Numbered from the stretch's first letter, positions 1 to 6,570 are shown. The stretch is DNA of 10,425 bases from Treponema sp. (GCA_031284105.1 JAITAN010000095.1:1-10425); one strand, 5' to 3'. Notes: generated by a model not told the origin, from the sequence alone. Program-made: numbers and translations.

Positions 1-118
1 GGGACATCCCGCAGACTTCGCGGGACATCCCGCAGACTTCGCGGGACATCCCGCAGACTTCGCGGGACATCCCGCAGACTTCGCGGGACATCCCGCAGAC
101 TTCGCGGGACATCCCGCA
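1..118. repeat. 21-bp tandem repeat array (5 full copies plus 13 nt)
   Basis: Units start at 1, 22, 43, 64 and 85, with a partial copy at 106-118. The copies are identical. Each unit holds the near-palindrome GCGGGA-CA-TCCCGC (bridging neighbouring units) and the linker AGACTT. The unit length is a multiple of three and also about two helical turns, so it fits both a coding heptapeptide repeat and a phased protein-binding array. Identical copies imply recent expansion. The array continues past the left edge, so the true copy number is unknown. Confidence 0.97.
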
Positions 119-231
119 CGGGGGCTGCCGCTGTTCGCAGCGTACCGCGTTATTTCAAGACGGTTCTGGGGGATGAAGGGGATACGCGCGGACGTAAATC
201 TATATCTGATAGCATAATAGAACGGATTCAT
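1..231 (-). CDS. Heptapeptide-repeat protein of unknown function (partial, runs off left edge)
   Basis: I do not recognise this gene. The frame starts at an ATG at 231 (MNPFYYAIRYRF...), has about 38 non-repetitive, basic, aromatic-rich residues, and then enters the heptapeptide A-K-S-A-G-C-P repeated without a break to nucleotide 1, so at least 77 residues with the C-terminus missing. Each repeat carries one Cys, one Lys and one Pro. Support for a real gene is the sigma70 promoter at 279-307 and an AAAGGAG ribosome binding site at 248-254. The RBS lies 16 nt from ATG231, which is long, and only 2 nt from another ATG at 245 that opens a five-codon frame (MPHET) whose TGA overlaps ATG231 as ATGA. 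No signal peptide or membrane segment is evident in the visible part. The array has no stop in this frame, but a pure tandem repeat could also be non-coding DNA. Confidence 0.5.
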   Translation of the reverse strand, partial: MNPFYYAIRYRFTSARIPFIPQNRLEITRYAANSGSPRAGCPAKSAGCPAKSAGCPAKSAGCPAKSAGCPAKSAGCP

Positions 232-278
232 GTTTCGTGTGGCATAACTCCTTTGAAAACCGCAGCCTCTTAAAAAGA

Positions 279-307
279 AGTATATGCCCGTTATGAGCGC
301 CTGTCAA
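279..307 (-). promoter_or_regulatory. Sigma70-type promoter of the left repeat gene
   Basis: On the minus strand TTGACA (307-302) is followed by a 17-nt spacer and TATACT (284-279). This is close to full consensus. Transcription should start near 272 and run left into the heptapeptide-repeat frame, with AAAGGAG at 254-248 in the leader. Confidence 0.8.
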
Positions 308-454
308 TAGTTTTTTTTAGGGGCAGCCTTTTTTATTTTGTTTACCGCGCGTCTTGTTTTGAGGGCCGCGGGCCGGCCCCGCGCCCCGCACGCCGGACAA
401 CGGGGCAAGGCCGCGCGCGGAAACCCGCCGCCCTATGCGCCGCCATACCCGCGC
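308..454. other. GC-rich intergenic stretch between metI and the repeat gene
   Basis: This stretch follows the metI stop. It contains a 6-bp inverted repeat, CGCGGG (367-372) and CCCGCG (378-383), with a 5-nt loop. On the minus strand no U-tract follows, so it is not a convincing intrinsic terminator. A run of eight T and a TTTTTTATTTT run (about 311-340) flank the sequence GGGGCAGCC without a strong stem. I see no gene. Confidence 0.5.
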
Positions 455-1612
455 CTACCGCCCCAGCGCCGCGTCTAAATCCGCTATAATATCGTCCGGA
501 TTTTCTATGCCGACGGAAAGGCGCAGGAGTTTTTCGTTTATGCCCGCGGAAAGGCGCATTTCTTCAGGGATAGCGTCATGGGTCTGCACCAACGGATAGG
601 TGATGAGGGATTCCACGCCGCCTAAACTCTCCGCAAACAGCACGAGTTTGACGGCTTTCAAGATCGAGGGGATTATACGCGCATCTTTGACATAAAAAGA
701 AATCATACCATTGTGTCCCCGCGCTTGTCTTTGGGATACGGCAAGCTGCGGATGATCGCTCAATCCCGTGTAAAACACCGTCTCCACCGCAGGATGCCCT
801 TGAAGCCACGCCGCAACGCGCCTTCCGTTTGTCTGGTGCTTTTCCATACGCACGGACAGGGTTTTTATGCCCCGCAGCGTGAGCCACGCGTCAAAAGGAG
901 ACAGCGCCGCGCCTTCGCTCCGCTGCACTTTCAAGAGCGGCTCCTCAAACGCTTTGTTAGAGTGAACGATGAAGCCGGAAAGCGTGTCGTTATGCCCCGC
1001 AAGGTACTTGCTGCCGGAATGAATGACAAAGTCCGCGCCCAAATCAAGGGGGTTCTGAAAATATGGGGTAAGGAAGGTGTTGTCAACGATGAGGCGCCCG
1101 CCCTTTTGGTGGATAAGACCGGCGCAAGCCTGAATGTCCGTTACCTTCATCATGGGGTTTGACGGCGTTTCAATGAAGAGCACCTTTGTTTCCGGCCGCA
1201 GCGCGGCCTCTATATGAGAGATGCCGCTTGTATCAACCCACGAAAACGTATAGCCGTATTCCGCATAATATTCGCTGAAAAGCCGGTATGTGCCGCCATA
1301 AAGGTCCTCCGAAACTATGAAATGCGTCTTTCTCCCGCCCTCTTTGTTATTCGGAGAAAAGAGTTTAATGATTGAGGATATGGCGCTCATGCCGGTAGCA
1401 AAGGCTAAGCCGTATTCCCCGTGTTCGAGGAGCGCGACGGTTTGTTCCAGGACCTTTCTGGTGGGGTTTTCAGACCGCGAATAATCAAAGCCGGTTGATT
1501 GTCCCAATCCGGCGTGGCGGAACGGGGCGGTCTGGTAAATAGGCACGGTTATCGCGCCGGTAACCGGATCAAAGAACTGCGCGCCGTGAACGCACGCGGT
1601 TTCACTGTTCAT
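455..1612 (-). CDS. metI: Cystathionine gamma-synthase / O-acetylhomoserine thiolyase-like enzyme (MetI type)
   Basis: A PLP enzyme of the Cys/Met metabolism family, 385 residues, the usual length. It is expected to join cysteine to an activated homoserine to give cystathionine in the cytoplasm, and may also use sulfide directly. Visible active-site features are the YxR pocket (Y44, R46 before NPTR), D177 in VDNT, the PLP lysine K202 in HSGSKYLAGHND, and the substrate-carboxylate arginine R364 before LSVGIE. The stretches STGFDYSRSENPTR, AESLGGVES and PEEMRLSAGI recall Bacillus MetI more than MetC. A loop at about 86-97 (SPNNKEGGRKTH) is longer than I expect. The start is fixed by GGAG at 1624-1621, 8 nt before the ATG; this RBS overlaps the stop of the upstream metC-like gene (TAGGAG), indicating an operon with coupled translation. 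Substrate preference within this family cannot be settled from sequence alone. Confidence 0.87.
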   Translation of the reverse strand: MNSETACVHGAQFFDPVTGAITVPIYQTAPFRHAGLGQSTGFDYSRSENPTRKVLEQTVALLEHGEYGLAFATGMSAISSIIKLFSPNNKEGGRKTHFIVSEDLYGGTYRLFSEYYAEYGYTFSWVDTSGISHIEAALRPETKVLFIETPSNPMMKVTDIQACAGLIHQKGGRLIVDNTFLTPYFQNPLDLGADFVIHSGSKYLAGHNDTLSGFIVHSNKAFEEPLLKVQRSEGAALSPFDAWLTLRGIKTLSVRMEKHQTNGRRVAAWLQGHPAVETVFYTGLSDHPQLAVSQRQARGHNGMISFYVKDARIIPSILKAVKLVLFAESLGGVESLITYPLVQTHDAIPEEMRLSAGINEKLLRLSVGIENPDDIIADLDAALGR

Positions 1613-1623
1613 GTCCCGCGCTC

Positions 1624-2778
1624 CTAGCCTAACGCCGCTTCAAAGTCGATGAGTAAATCTTCGGCGTCTTCAAGCCCCGCGGAAATCCGTATCAGCGTAT
1701 CCGTGATACCGAGCCGTTCCCGTTCCTGCCTGGGCATGGACGCATGGCTCATGCGGACCGGATACGAGGCGATGGTTTCGACTCCGCCGAGGCTCACGGC
1801 CGCGGCCGCGAGCCTCGTTTTCCCCAAGAAACGGAGCGCCTGTTCCGTTGTTTTTGTCTTAAACGAAAGTACCGCGCCCGCGCCGAATGCCTGCGCGTCA
1901 TGAACCGTTTTGTCGGTAAACCCTTCCAGCCCGGGATAGTACACGGCCTCAACGTTCTTGTTTTCCTGAAGGCGCTTTGCGATAGCCGCAGCGGTTTTCT
2001 GCTGCATGGTAAGCCGCGCCTTGAGGGTTTTGATGCCCCGCAAGGTCAGCCATGAATCCCAGGGCCCAAGCACCGCGCCGAAACCGTTCTGAACGCGGTA
2101 AATCTCCTTGCCCAAGGCTTCGGTTCGGGCAACCGCAAGACCGGCAAGCACATCGCTATGACCGCCAAGAAACTTCGTGGCCGAGTGTATCACAATGTCC
2201 GCGCCGTTTTTCTCAATCGGACGCTGCAAATAGGGCGTCATAAAGGTATTGTCAACAATGGAGACAATGCCGGCGTCCCGCGCTATGGCGCATGCCGCAT
2301 GAAGATCGGTAATCTTCAGCAGGGGATTCGAGGGCGTTTCGAGAAACAGCGCCTTTGTATTCGGCTTAACCGCCCGTTTGATTTCATCAAGGTTTGAGGC
2401 GTCAACCGCCGTGGATTCCAAGCCCCAGCGCTTAAAAAACGTGTTGATGATCCGGTAGCTTCCGCCGTACATATCTTCCGCCGTAACGATATGATCGCCT
2501 GTAGAAAAAATTCCCAATACCGAAGATACGGCCGCGATGCCGCTTGAAAAGGCATACCCGTTCGTCCCGCCTTCCAATGCCGCAATAGTATGTTCCAGGG
2601 CCTTTCTGGTGGGATTGCCGGAACGTGCATAATCAAATTCCCGTTCAACGCCGGCGCCTTCATCCCGAAAAGAAACGCTTTGATCAAACGTGGAAGCTTG
2701 AAAAACAGGAACACTTAACGCGCCGGTAGCGGCATCTGCCGTACCGGCATTGTGAATTAGTAGCGTACCAATATTCAT
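1624..2778 (-). CDS. metC: Cystathionine beta-lyase-like PLP enzyme (MetC type)
   Basis: A 384-residue Cys/Met metabolism PLP enzyme. The expected reaction is cleavage of cystathionine to homocysteine, pyruvate and ammonia. Visible residues are Y50 in FDYARSGNPTR, D176 in VDNTF, the PLP lysine K202 in HSATKFLGGHSDVLAG, and R364 before ISAGLE. HSATKFLGGHSDVLAG and GAVLGPWDSWLTLRG fit the Bacillus MetC/MccB branch, so a cystathionine gamma-lyase role is the main alternative. It is first in an operon with the metI-like gene 11 nt downstream. A promoter (TTGATA, 17 nt, TACAAT) ends 6 nt before the ATG, so the mRNA should begin at or next to the start codon. No Shine-Dalgarno is present and no later Met precedes the conserved core. 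The first codons overlap a 15-bp sequence shared with the cysK leader. Confidence 0.85.
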   Translation of the reverse strand: MNIGTLLIHNAGTADAATGALSVPVFQASTFDQSVSFRDEGAGVEREFDYARSGNPTRKALEHTIAALEGGTNGYAFSSGIAAVSSVLGIFSTGDHIVTAEDMYGGSYRIINTFFKRWGLESTAVDASNLDEIKRAVKPNTKALFLETPSNPLLKITDLHAACAIARDAGIVSIVDNTFMTPYLQRPIEKNGADIVIHSATKFLGGHSDVLAGLAVARTEALGKEIYRVQNGFGAVLGPWDSWLTLRGIKTLKARLTMQQKTAAAIAKRLQENKNVEAVYYPGLEGFTDKTVHDAQAFGAGAVLSFKTKTTEQALRFLGKTRLAAAAVSLGGVETIASYPVRMSHASMPRQERERLGITDTLIRISAGLEDAEDLLIDFEAALG

Positions 2779-2783
2779 ATTAT
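2769..2783 (-). promoter_or_regulatory. 15-bp motif shared with the cysK leader (copy 1)
   Basis: The minus-strand sequence ATAATATGAATATTG spans the metC start codon and the bases between it and the -10 box. An identical 15-mer lies in the cysK leader at 3953-3967. Its core AATATtcATATT is nearly palindromic. The placement over a predicted transcription start would suit a repressor site. No regulator can be named from the sequence. Confidence 0.4.
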
Positions 2784-2784
2784 G

Positions 2785-2813
2785 ATTGTATCAAACGATG
2801 CGGTAAATATCAA
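2785..2813 (-). promoter_or_regulatory. Promoter of the metC-metI operon, predicted leaderless
   Basis: Read on the minus strand: TTGATA (2813-2808), 17-nt spacer, TACAAT (2790-2785), then CATAAT and the ATG at 2778. A start seven bases below the -10 box falls on the A of the ATG. The 20 nt before the start contain no purine-rich Shine-Dalgarno. Confidence 0.72.
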
Positions 2814-2816
2814 TTA

Positions 2817-3000
2817 CCGCACCGTTGGATTCGCGGCCGGGTCTAATACGCGCCCTAAGGGGCAACCCTTCAGCGCGCTTAGCGTTGGCGGCGCCAACAA
2901 AAAACGGCAGTAGCCGGGTTTGCATAGCAAACCGCCGCGGTTAACTACCTTCCTTACAGAACGAACCCCGCAGCCCTTCAGGGCGGGGAAAATCATGCTG
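2817..3000. repeat. Intergenic cluster of short palindromes between cysK and metC
   Basis: Four separate inverted repeats lie in under 140 bp: AAGGG/CCCTT (2857-2870), GTTGGC/GCCAAC (2884-2898), GGTTTGC/GCAAACC (2917-2933), and the CCCCG/CGGGG stem at 2966-2988. CTGAAGGG(C/T)TGC occurs twice on the minus strand, once at each end of the cluster. The spacing recalls interspersed palindromic elements. A minus-strand frame (3023-2814) crosses the whole region, but it looks like translated repeat DNA rather than a gene and has no ribosome binding site. Whether copies occur elsewhere in the genome cannot be seen here. Confidence 0.45.
2966..2988 (-). terminator. Weak intrinsic terminator after cysK
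   Basis: Stem CCCCG (2966-2970) with CGGGG (2984-2988), and an inner stem CCCT/AGGG (2974-2983) separated by a CAG bulge. It begins 16 nt after the cysK stop. On the minus strand only TTCGTT follows, so termination may be partial, letting some cysK transcription reach metC. Confidence 0.4.
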
Positions 3001-3004
3001 CCGG

Positions 3005-3925
3005 TTATTCGTCCCAAAGCCATGTTGAAAGGTAGCGTTCGCCGGTGTCGGGTAGAACCGCGACGATAACTTTCCCCTTGTTTTCAGGGCGTTTCGCAAC
3101 GGTAAGCGCGGCTTCAAGGGCCGCGCCGGAAGATATGCCGACCAGAATGCCTTCTTTTTTCGCAAGGAGACGGGCGGCATTGGCGGCTTTTACTTCGTCA
3201 GTCTTGTAGATTTCGTCTACGATTGCGGGATCATAGACGTGCGGCAGGAAGCCCGCGCCGATGCCCTGAATCTTATGGGGACCGGGCTGTCCGCCGGAAA
3301 GTACGGGCGATGCCGCGGGTTCAACCGCAATGATTTTAATAGAAGATTTCTTGGATTTGAGGTATTTACCCGCGCCGGTAGCGGTTCCGCCGGTTCCAAC
3401 TCCGCTGACAAGGATATCGACTTTACCTTCCGTATCATTCCAGATCTCAGGACCGGTTGTTTTTTCATGGATGGCAGGATTAGCCTGATTATTGAATTGC
3501 TGCGGAATGAATGAATTCGGTATGGATGCGGCAAGTTCTTCTGCTTTGGCAATGGCGCCTTTCATACCCTTTGCGCCTTCGGTAAGTTCAAGCTCCGCGC
3601 CAAGCGCTTTGAGAAGTTTCCGGCGTTCAACGCTCATGGTTTCCGGCATGGTAAGGATGATCTTGTAGCCTTTCACCGCGGCGACAAACGCAAGTCCGAT
3701 ACCGGTATTGCCGCTCGTTGGTTCAATAATCACCGTTCCGGGTTTTATTTTCCCATCCCGTTCGCCTGCTTCGATCAATGCAAGCGCGATACGATCTTTC
3801 ACACTGGAAAGAGGGTTGAAGTATTCAAGTTTTACATAAACTTCCGCATCCCCGTCGTTGATCTTGTTGATCTTAACTATAGGGGTGTTGCCGATTAAAT
3901 CGGTAATTTTTTCTACACGTGCCAT
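3005..3925 (-). CDS. cysK: Cysteine synthase (O-acetylserine sulfhydrylase)
   Basis: A 306-residue PLP fold-type II enzyme that makes cysteine from O-acetylserine and sulfide. Visible features are the PLP lysine K43 in LSSVKDR, the substrate loop TSGNTG (70-75), the phosphate-binding GTGGT (177-181), the serine near the pyridine nitrogen in GISSGAA (about 265-266), and the C-terminal PDTGERYLST (292-301). The length and the N-terminus (ITDLIGNTPIV) are standard for CysK/CysM; the last residues, including the ending TWLWDE, suit CysK. The start is supported by AAGGAG at 3937-3932, 6 nt before the ATG. It has its own promoter 53 nt upstream and is followed by the metC-metI operon, which would consume its product. 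The leader contains the 15-bp motif also found at the metC start, suggesting shared control. Confidence 0.95.
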   Translation of the reverse strand: MARVEKITDLIGNTPIVKINKINDGDAEVYVKLEYFNPLSSVKDRIALALIEAGERDGKIKPGTVIIEPTSGNTGIGLAFVAAVKGYKIILTMPETMSVERRKLLKALGAELELTEGAKGMKGAIAKAEELAASIPNSFIPQQFNNQANPAIHEKTTGPEIWNDTEGKVDILVSGVGTGGTATGAGKYLKSKKSSIKIIAVEPAASPVLSGGQPGPHKIQGIGAGFLPHVYDPAIVDEIYKTDEVKAANAARLLAKKEGILVGISSGAALEAALTVAKRPENKGKVIVAVLPDTGERYLSTWLWDE

Positions 3926-3952
3926 AAAGGTCTCCTTATAAACTTATACGGA

Positions 3953-3967
3953 CAATATTCATATTAT
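3953..3967 (-). promoter_or_regulatory. 15-bp motif shared with the metC start (copy 2)
   Basis: ATAATATGAATATTG on the minus strand, identical to 2769-2783. Here it sits about 10-25 nt below the predicted cysK transcription start, in the leader between promoter and ribosome binding site, which is a plausible roadblock or repressor position. Confidence 0.4.
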
Positions 3968-3984
3968 CTACATAAATTTACTAT

Positions 3985-4013
3985 ACTATAATAATAAAAT
4001 AAAAAATTGTCAA
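3985..4013 (-). promoter_or_regulatory. Sigma70-type promoter of cysK
   Basis: Minus strand: TTGACA (4013-4008), 17-nt AT-rich spacer, TATAGT (3990-3985). Transcription should start near 3978, leaving a leader of about 53 nt with a clear AAGGAG. This leader is too short for a T-box or an S-box riboswitch. Confidence 0.82.
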
Positions 4014-4104
4014 TATGATTTTGAACAAAAAGCAATAAAAATAGCGGAGCGTAGTTTTGAAGAGCTTCTCATTATTAAACCAGATTTTCAACCAAGCTTT
4101 CAAA

Positions 4105-4134
4105 TAAAAAATCCCCGCCCTTCTGCGGCGGGGT
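4105..4134 (-). terminator. Rho-independent terminator of the ABC exporter gene
   Basis: Perfect 7-bp stem CCCCGCC (4113-4119) and GGCGGGG (4127-4133) with a 7-nt loop, followed on the minus strand by ATTTTTTA. It lies about 130 nt after the ABC gene stop and is part of repeat element A. Confidence 0.85.
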
Positions 4135-4195
4135 ATTAAAGATTGCTCCTTGAAATTGTAACGTATAACGGGGGTAGTAAACCTTACCGGGCGCT

Positions 4196-4227
4196 GCCGC
4201 GCTCCATGTGAGCGCGTGGATTGAAAC
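4196..4227 (+). repeat. Solitary type I-C-like CRISPR repeat (copy A)
   Basis: A 32-bp sequence beginning GCCGCGCTCC and ending GCGTGGATTGAAAC. It has the I-C layout: a GYCGC start, a palindromic middle (CGCGCTC with GAGCGCG, a 7-bp stem and 5-nt loop), and the family's 3' end GTGGATTGAAAC. It differs from the copy at 6571-6602 at four positions. No second repeat at CRISPR spacing and no cas gene is in the window. It is antisense to the ABC gene, so the mRNA 3' end carries its complement. Confidence 0.6.
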
Positions 4228-4261
4228 AAATAAGAAAGTACCGGAATGATATGCGCCCTTA

Positions 4262-6400
4262 TTACGCCGTGTATTGCAGTTTGTATAACTGCGTGTACAC
4301 CCCGTTTTCTTTTTTGATAAGCTCATCATGCGTACCTTGTTCTACAATACAGCCGTTTGAAAGCACGAGAATACGGTCCGCATGTCGGATGGTGGAAAGC
4401 CGGTGAGCGATAACGATGGAAGTTCTGCCTGCAAGCATCCGCGCCATGCCGGCTTGAATAGCGCGTTCAGTTTCCGTATCAATAGAACTCGTGGCTTCAT
4501 CCAGCACGACAACAGAAGGATTATGGGCAATGACCCGCGCAAAACTTATGAGCTGCCGCTGCCCTGAAGAAATATTTACGGCGCCCTCGGAAAGCGCCGT
4601 ATTGTATCCATCCGGTAATGCGCGGATGAATGAATCCGCACAGACCGCACGCGCCGCGTCCCGTACCTGTTCATCGCTCATGGCGAGTCCCAGCCTGATA
4701 TTATCTGCAACCGTGCCGGAAAACAGAAACACATCCTGTAACACAGGCAGCACACAGGAACGAAGCTCGTCAAGCGGAATGTCCCCAACCGGCACGCCGT
4801 CAAGGAGAATAGCGCCGCCGTCAATATCCCATAAACGGGTCAGAAGGTTCGTGATGGTGGTCTTACCCGCGCCCGTATAGCCCACAATGGCGACCATTTC
4901 ACCCGGATTAACGGTAAATGTAATCCCTTTTAGTATTTCCTCTCCCTGCTTGTAAGAAAAACGCACGTTTTCAAACGCAATGCCGCCGCTAATGGCGCCG
5001 CCCGTATCACGCCGTACTATATGATGGACGCCGGTATTGGGAATGGCTTCATCGGTATCGAGGAGCTTGAACACCCTTTCGCCGCCGGCCATGGCGGACT
5101 GAAGCAGCGTAAACTTTTCCGCAATATCGGCAACAGGATTGTAAAACATGCTCACAAGGCTGATGAAGGCGATAAGTACGCCCAGTGAAAGCGACAGGTT
5201 GAGGATAAACACTCCACCCATAACAATCACAGCCGCAGTTGTAACAATGGAGAGCCATTCAACAGCCGGACGAAAAATCGCATATACGTACATCTCTCCA
5301 AGGTTCGCGTGCAAAAGCTCGTTGTTGCGTTCGGTAAACTCTCTACCGCTTTTTTTCTCTGCTGTGAAAAGCTGTACCACCTGTACGCCGGCAAGCCGCT
5401 CGGACAAATAGGAGGTTACCAAAGAAGATGCCGTACGCTGCCTTCTGAAAGCATCGCGCGCCTTTCCCCTCGCCCATGCGGTTATCGCAAGCACCGGCGG
5501 TATAAGTACGGTTACCAGCAGCGCAAGTTTTGCGGACAGCAGGAACAATGTGATGAGCGATCCGAGCATAACCGAAAAATCTTTAAGAAAGGCGGAAAGC
5601 ACTTCGGTGAAAAACTGGTTGATCGTTTCTACATCGCCCGTTAAACGGGTAACGATACGTCCAACCGGATGGCGGGAGAGGAACGCGGTTGACTGGGACA
5701 TGGTTTTTCTGAAGAGCGCCATGCGTATGTCTTTCATTATCCGCTGCCCGACTAGAGTTGCGGCCCATGTTTGGATAAAGGTAAACACAAACACAATGAC
5801 CAGCGCGGCAAGCACGATAAGTACTACGCGGATAACGAAAGAAATATCCCCGGCTCTCACGGCGGTTTTTTCCCGCGTTGAAAGCGAAACGAGGTCTTTT
5901 TCACGTATTGCCGCCTTGCCGTCTTCTATTATAAATAGGGCTTTTTTAGCCTGAATGACATGGGCAGCCGAATAATGCGAAGAAGATATATCGTAATGAA
6001 ACGCATACCATGCCTCCGTTTCCAGAATACCGGCTTCTTTTAATTCCTTTTCTACATGCGTCTGCATCTTTGTATGTTGATTCTGTAGTATAAACAGCAT
6101 GGAACCGATTCGGATGGCGTTTTTGGCGTTTCTGAATTCCGCAAGGGTATGGTTCGCTTCTTGAGACAGCGTTTCTTCGTTTTTTTCAGAGGAAAAGGCG
6201 ATAAAGCGGGCAAGAATCGCGTTATCTATGACCTGCTGCTGTAAGACAGGAACGAGCAGCTCCCCTGCGGTTGACACAAGAAGCGCGATAATAATGAGCG
6301 CAGTCAATAAAGGGTACGGTTTGAGATAGGAGAGCATACGGGCAAAGATTGCGCCGTCATAGCTTTTCACAATATCATCGGTCTCAAAATAGTCGGACAT
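4262..6400 (-). CDS. ABC exporter half-transporter, BmrD/YheH-like, with extracellular insert
   Basis: A 712-residue fused membrane-plus-ATPase protein of the multidrug/lipid exporter family. TM1 is at about 31-50 and TM2 at about 186-212; further helices run to about 425, and the nucleotide-binding domain covers about 473-712. Motifs: Walker A GYTGAGKT (507-514), Q-loop Q555, signature ISSGQRQ (610-616), Walker B VVVLDE with the catalytic E635, D-loop SSID, and H-loop H666. The signature departs from LSGGQ. Between TM1 and TM2 lies a hydrophilic insert of about 125 residues (60-183), placed outside the membrane. As I recall, BmrD/YheH of heterodimeric exporters combine a degenerate signature, an intact Walker B glutamate and an extracellular domain at this place. 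The partner subunit with LSGGQ is not adjacent. The gene has its own leaderless-type promoter and a terminator in element A. The substrate is unknown. Confidence 0.88.
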   Translation of the reverse strand: MSDYFETDDIVKSYDGAIFARMLSYLKPYPLLTALIIIALLVSTAGELLVPVLQQQVIDNAILARFIAFSSEKNEETLSQEANHTLAEFRNAKNAIRIGSMLFILQNQHTKMQTHVEKELKEAGILETEAWYAFHYDISSSHYSAAHVIQAKKALFIIEDGKAAIREKDLVSLSTREKTAVRAGDISFVIRVVLIVLAALVIVFVFTFIQTWAATLVGQRIMKDIRMALFRKTMSQSTAFLSRHPVGRIVTRLTGDVETINQFFTEVLSAFLKDFSVMLGSLITLFLLSAKLALLVTVLIPPVLAITAWARGKARDAFRRQRTASSLVTSYLSERLAGVQVVQLFTAEKKSGREFTERNNELLHANLGEMYVYAIFRPAVEWLSIVTTAAVIVMGGVFILNLSLSLGVLIAFISLVSMFYNPVADIAEKFTLLQSAMAGGERVFKLLDTDEAIPNTGVHHIVRRDTGGAISGGIAFENVRFSYKQGEEILKGITFTVNPGEMVAIVGYTGAGKTTITNLLTRLWDIDGGAILLDGVPVGDIPLDELRSCVLPVLQDVFLFSGTVADNIRLGLAMSDEQVRDAARAVCADSFIRALPDGYNTALSEGAVNISSGQRQLISFARVIAHNPSVVVLDEATSSIDTETERAIQAGMARMLAGRTSIVIAHRLSTIRHADRILVLSNGCIVEQGTHDELIKKENGVYTQLYKLQYTA

Positions 6401-6406
6401 GGGAGA

Positions 6407-6435
6407 AGTATAGAGCGTTTTTGAAAAGGAGGCAA
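6407..6435 (-). promoter_or_regulatory. Promoter of the ABC exporter gene, predicted leaderless
   Basis: Minus strand: TTGCCT (6435-6430), 17-nt spacer, TATACT (6412-6407), then TCTCCC and the ATG at 6400. The seventh base below the -10 box is the A of the ATG. There is no Shine-Dalgarno. A 15-bp palindrome (6441-6455) lies just upstream of the -35 box. Confidence 0.65.
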
Positions 6436-6440
6436 GAGAG

Positions 6441-6455
6441 GCTTTGCGGCAAAGC
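6441..6455. promoter_or_regulatory. 15-bp palindrome upstream of the ABC promoter
   Basis: GCTTTGC, one G, then GCAAAGC: a perfect inverted repeat 5 bp upstream of the -35 box of the ABC gene. It could be an operator or activator site. The arms resemble GGTTTGC-ATA-GCAAACC in the cysK-metC gap (2917-2933), so an ordinary intergenic repeat is an equal possibility. Confidence 0.35.
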
Positions 6456-6521
6456 GCATTATTCTGTTTACTATGGTTTTTGAAAATTTCGGAGAAGACG
6501 TAACGCGTGAAATAGTTTCAA

Positions 6522-6550
6522 TAAAAATTCCTGCCGCAGAGCGGCGGGGT
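6522..6550 (-). terminator. Rho-independent terminator of the gntR-slipin operon
   Basis: Stem GCCGC (6533-6537) with GCGGC (6541-6545) around a 3-nt loop, extended past one mismatch by CC/GG, followed on the minus strand by AATTTTTAT. It is the counterpart of the terminator at 4105-4134. Confidence 0.8.
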
Positions 6551-6570
6551 ATTAAACCCTACCGGGCGCT

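Larger units (their letters stand above)
4097..4250. repeat. Dispersed 3'-UTR element, copy A (terminator plus CRISPR-like repeat)
   Basis: This stretch is homologous to 6515-6627. The shared order is a left end TTTCAA, an A-tract, a GC hairpin, GGGGTATTAAA, TACCGGGCGCT, a 32-bp CRISPR-like repeat ending ATTGAAAC, then ACCGGnnnGAT close to the stop codon of the upstream gene. Copy A carries 41 bp (4141-4181) missing from copy B, and the end of that insert (GGGGTAGTAAA) near-duplicates the 11 bp before it (GGGGTATTAAA, 4130-4140). Similarity stops left of TTTCAA. Confidence 0.65.

Noticed and set aside
1..118. The left array as a CRISPR array
   Set aside because: The 21-bp units are contiguous and identical with no spacers; the same holds for the right array at 10016-10395.
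713..1162. Plus-strand frame of 149 codons inside metI
   Set aside because: It is antisense to a well-supported PLP enzyme gene and has no ribosome binding site or recognisable domain.
2884..2905. GTTGGC/GCCAAC hairpin beside six A as a terminator
   Set aside because: On the plus strand the hairpin is followed by A, not T; on the minus strand the T-run comes before the hairpin. It does not fit a terminator on either strand.
2814..3023. Minus-strand frame of 69 codons between cysK and metC
   Set aside because: It overlaps the cysK end, consists of palindromic repeat DNA, covers the metC -35 region edge and lacks a ribosome binding site.
4075..4329. Minus-strand frames across the region after the ABC gene
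   Set aside because: They cross the terminator and CRISPR-like repeat and overlap the ABC gene end; they look like chance frames.
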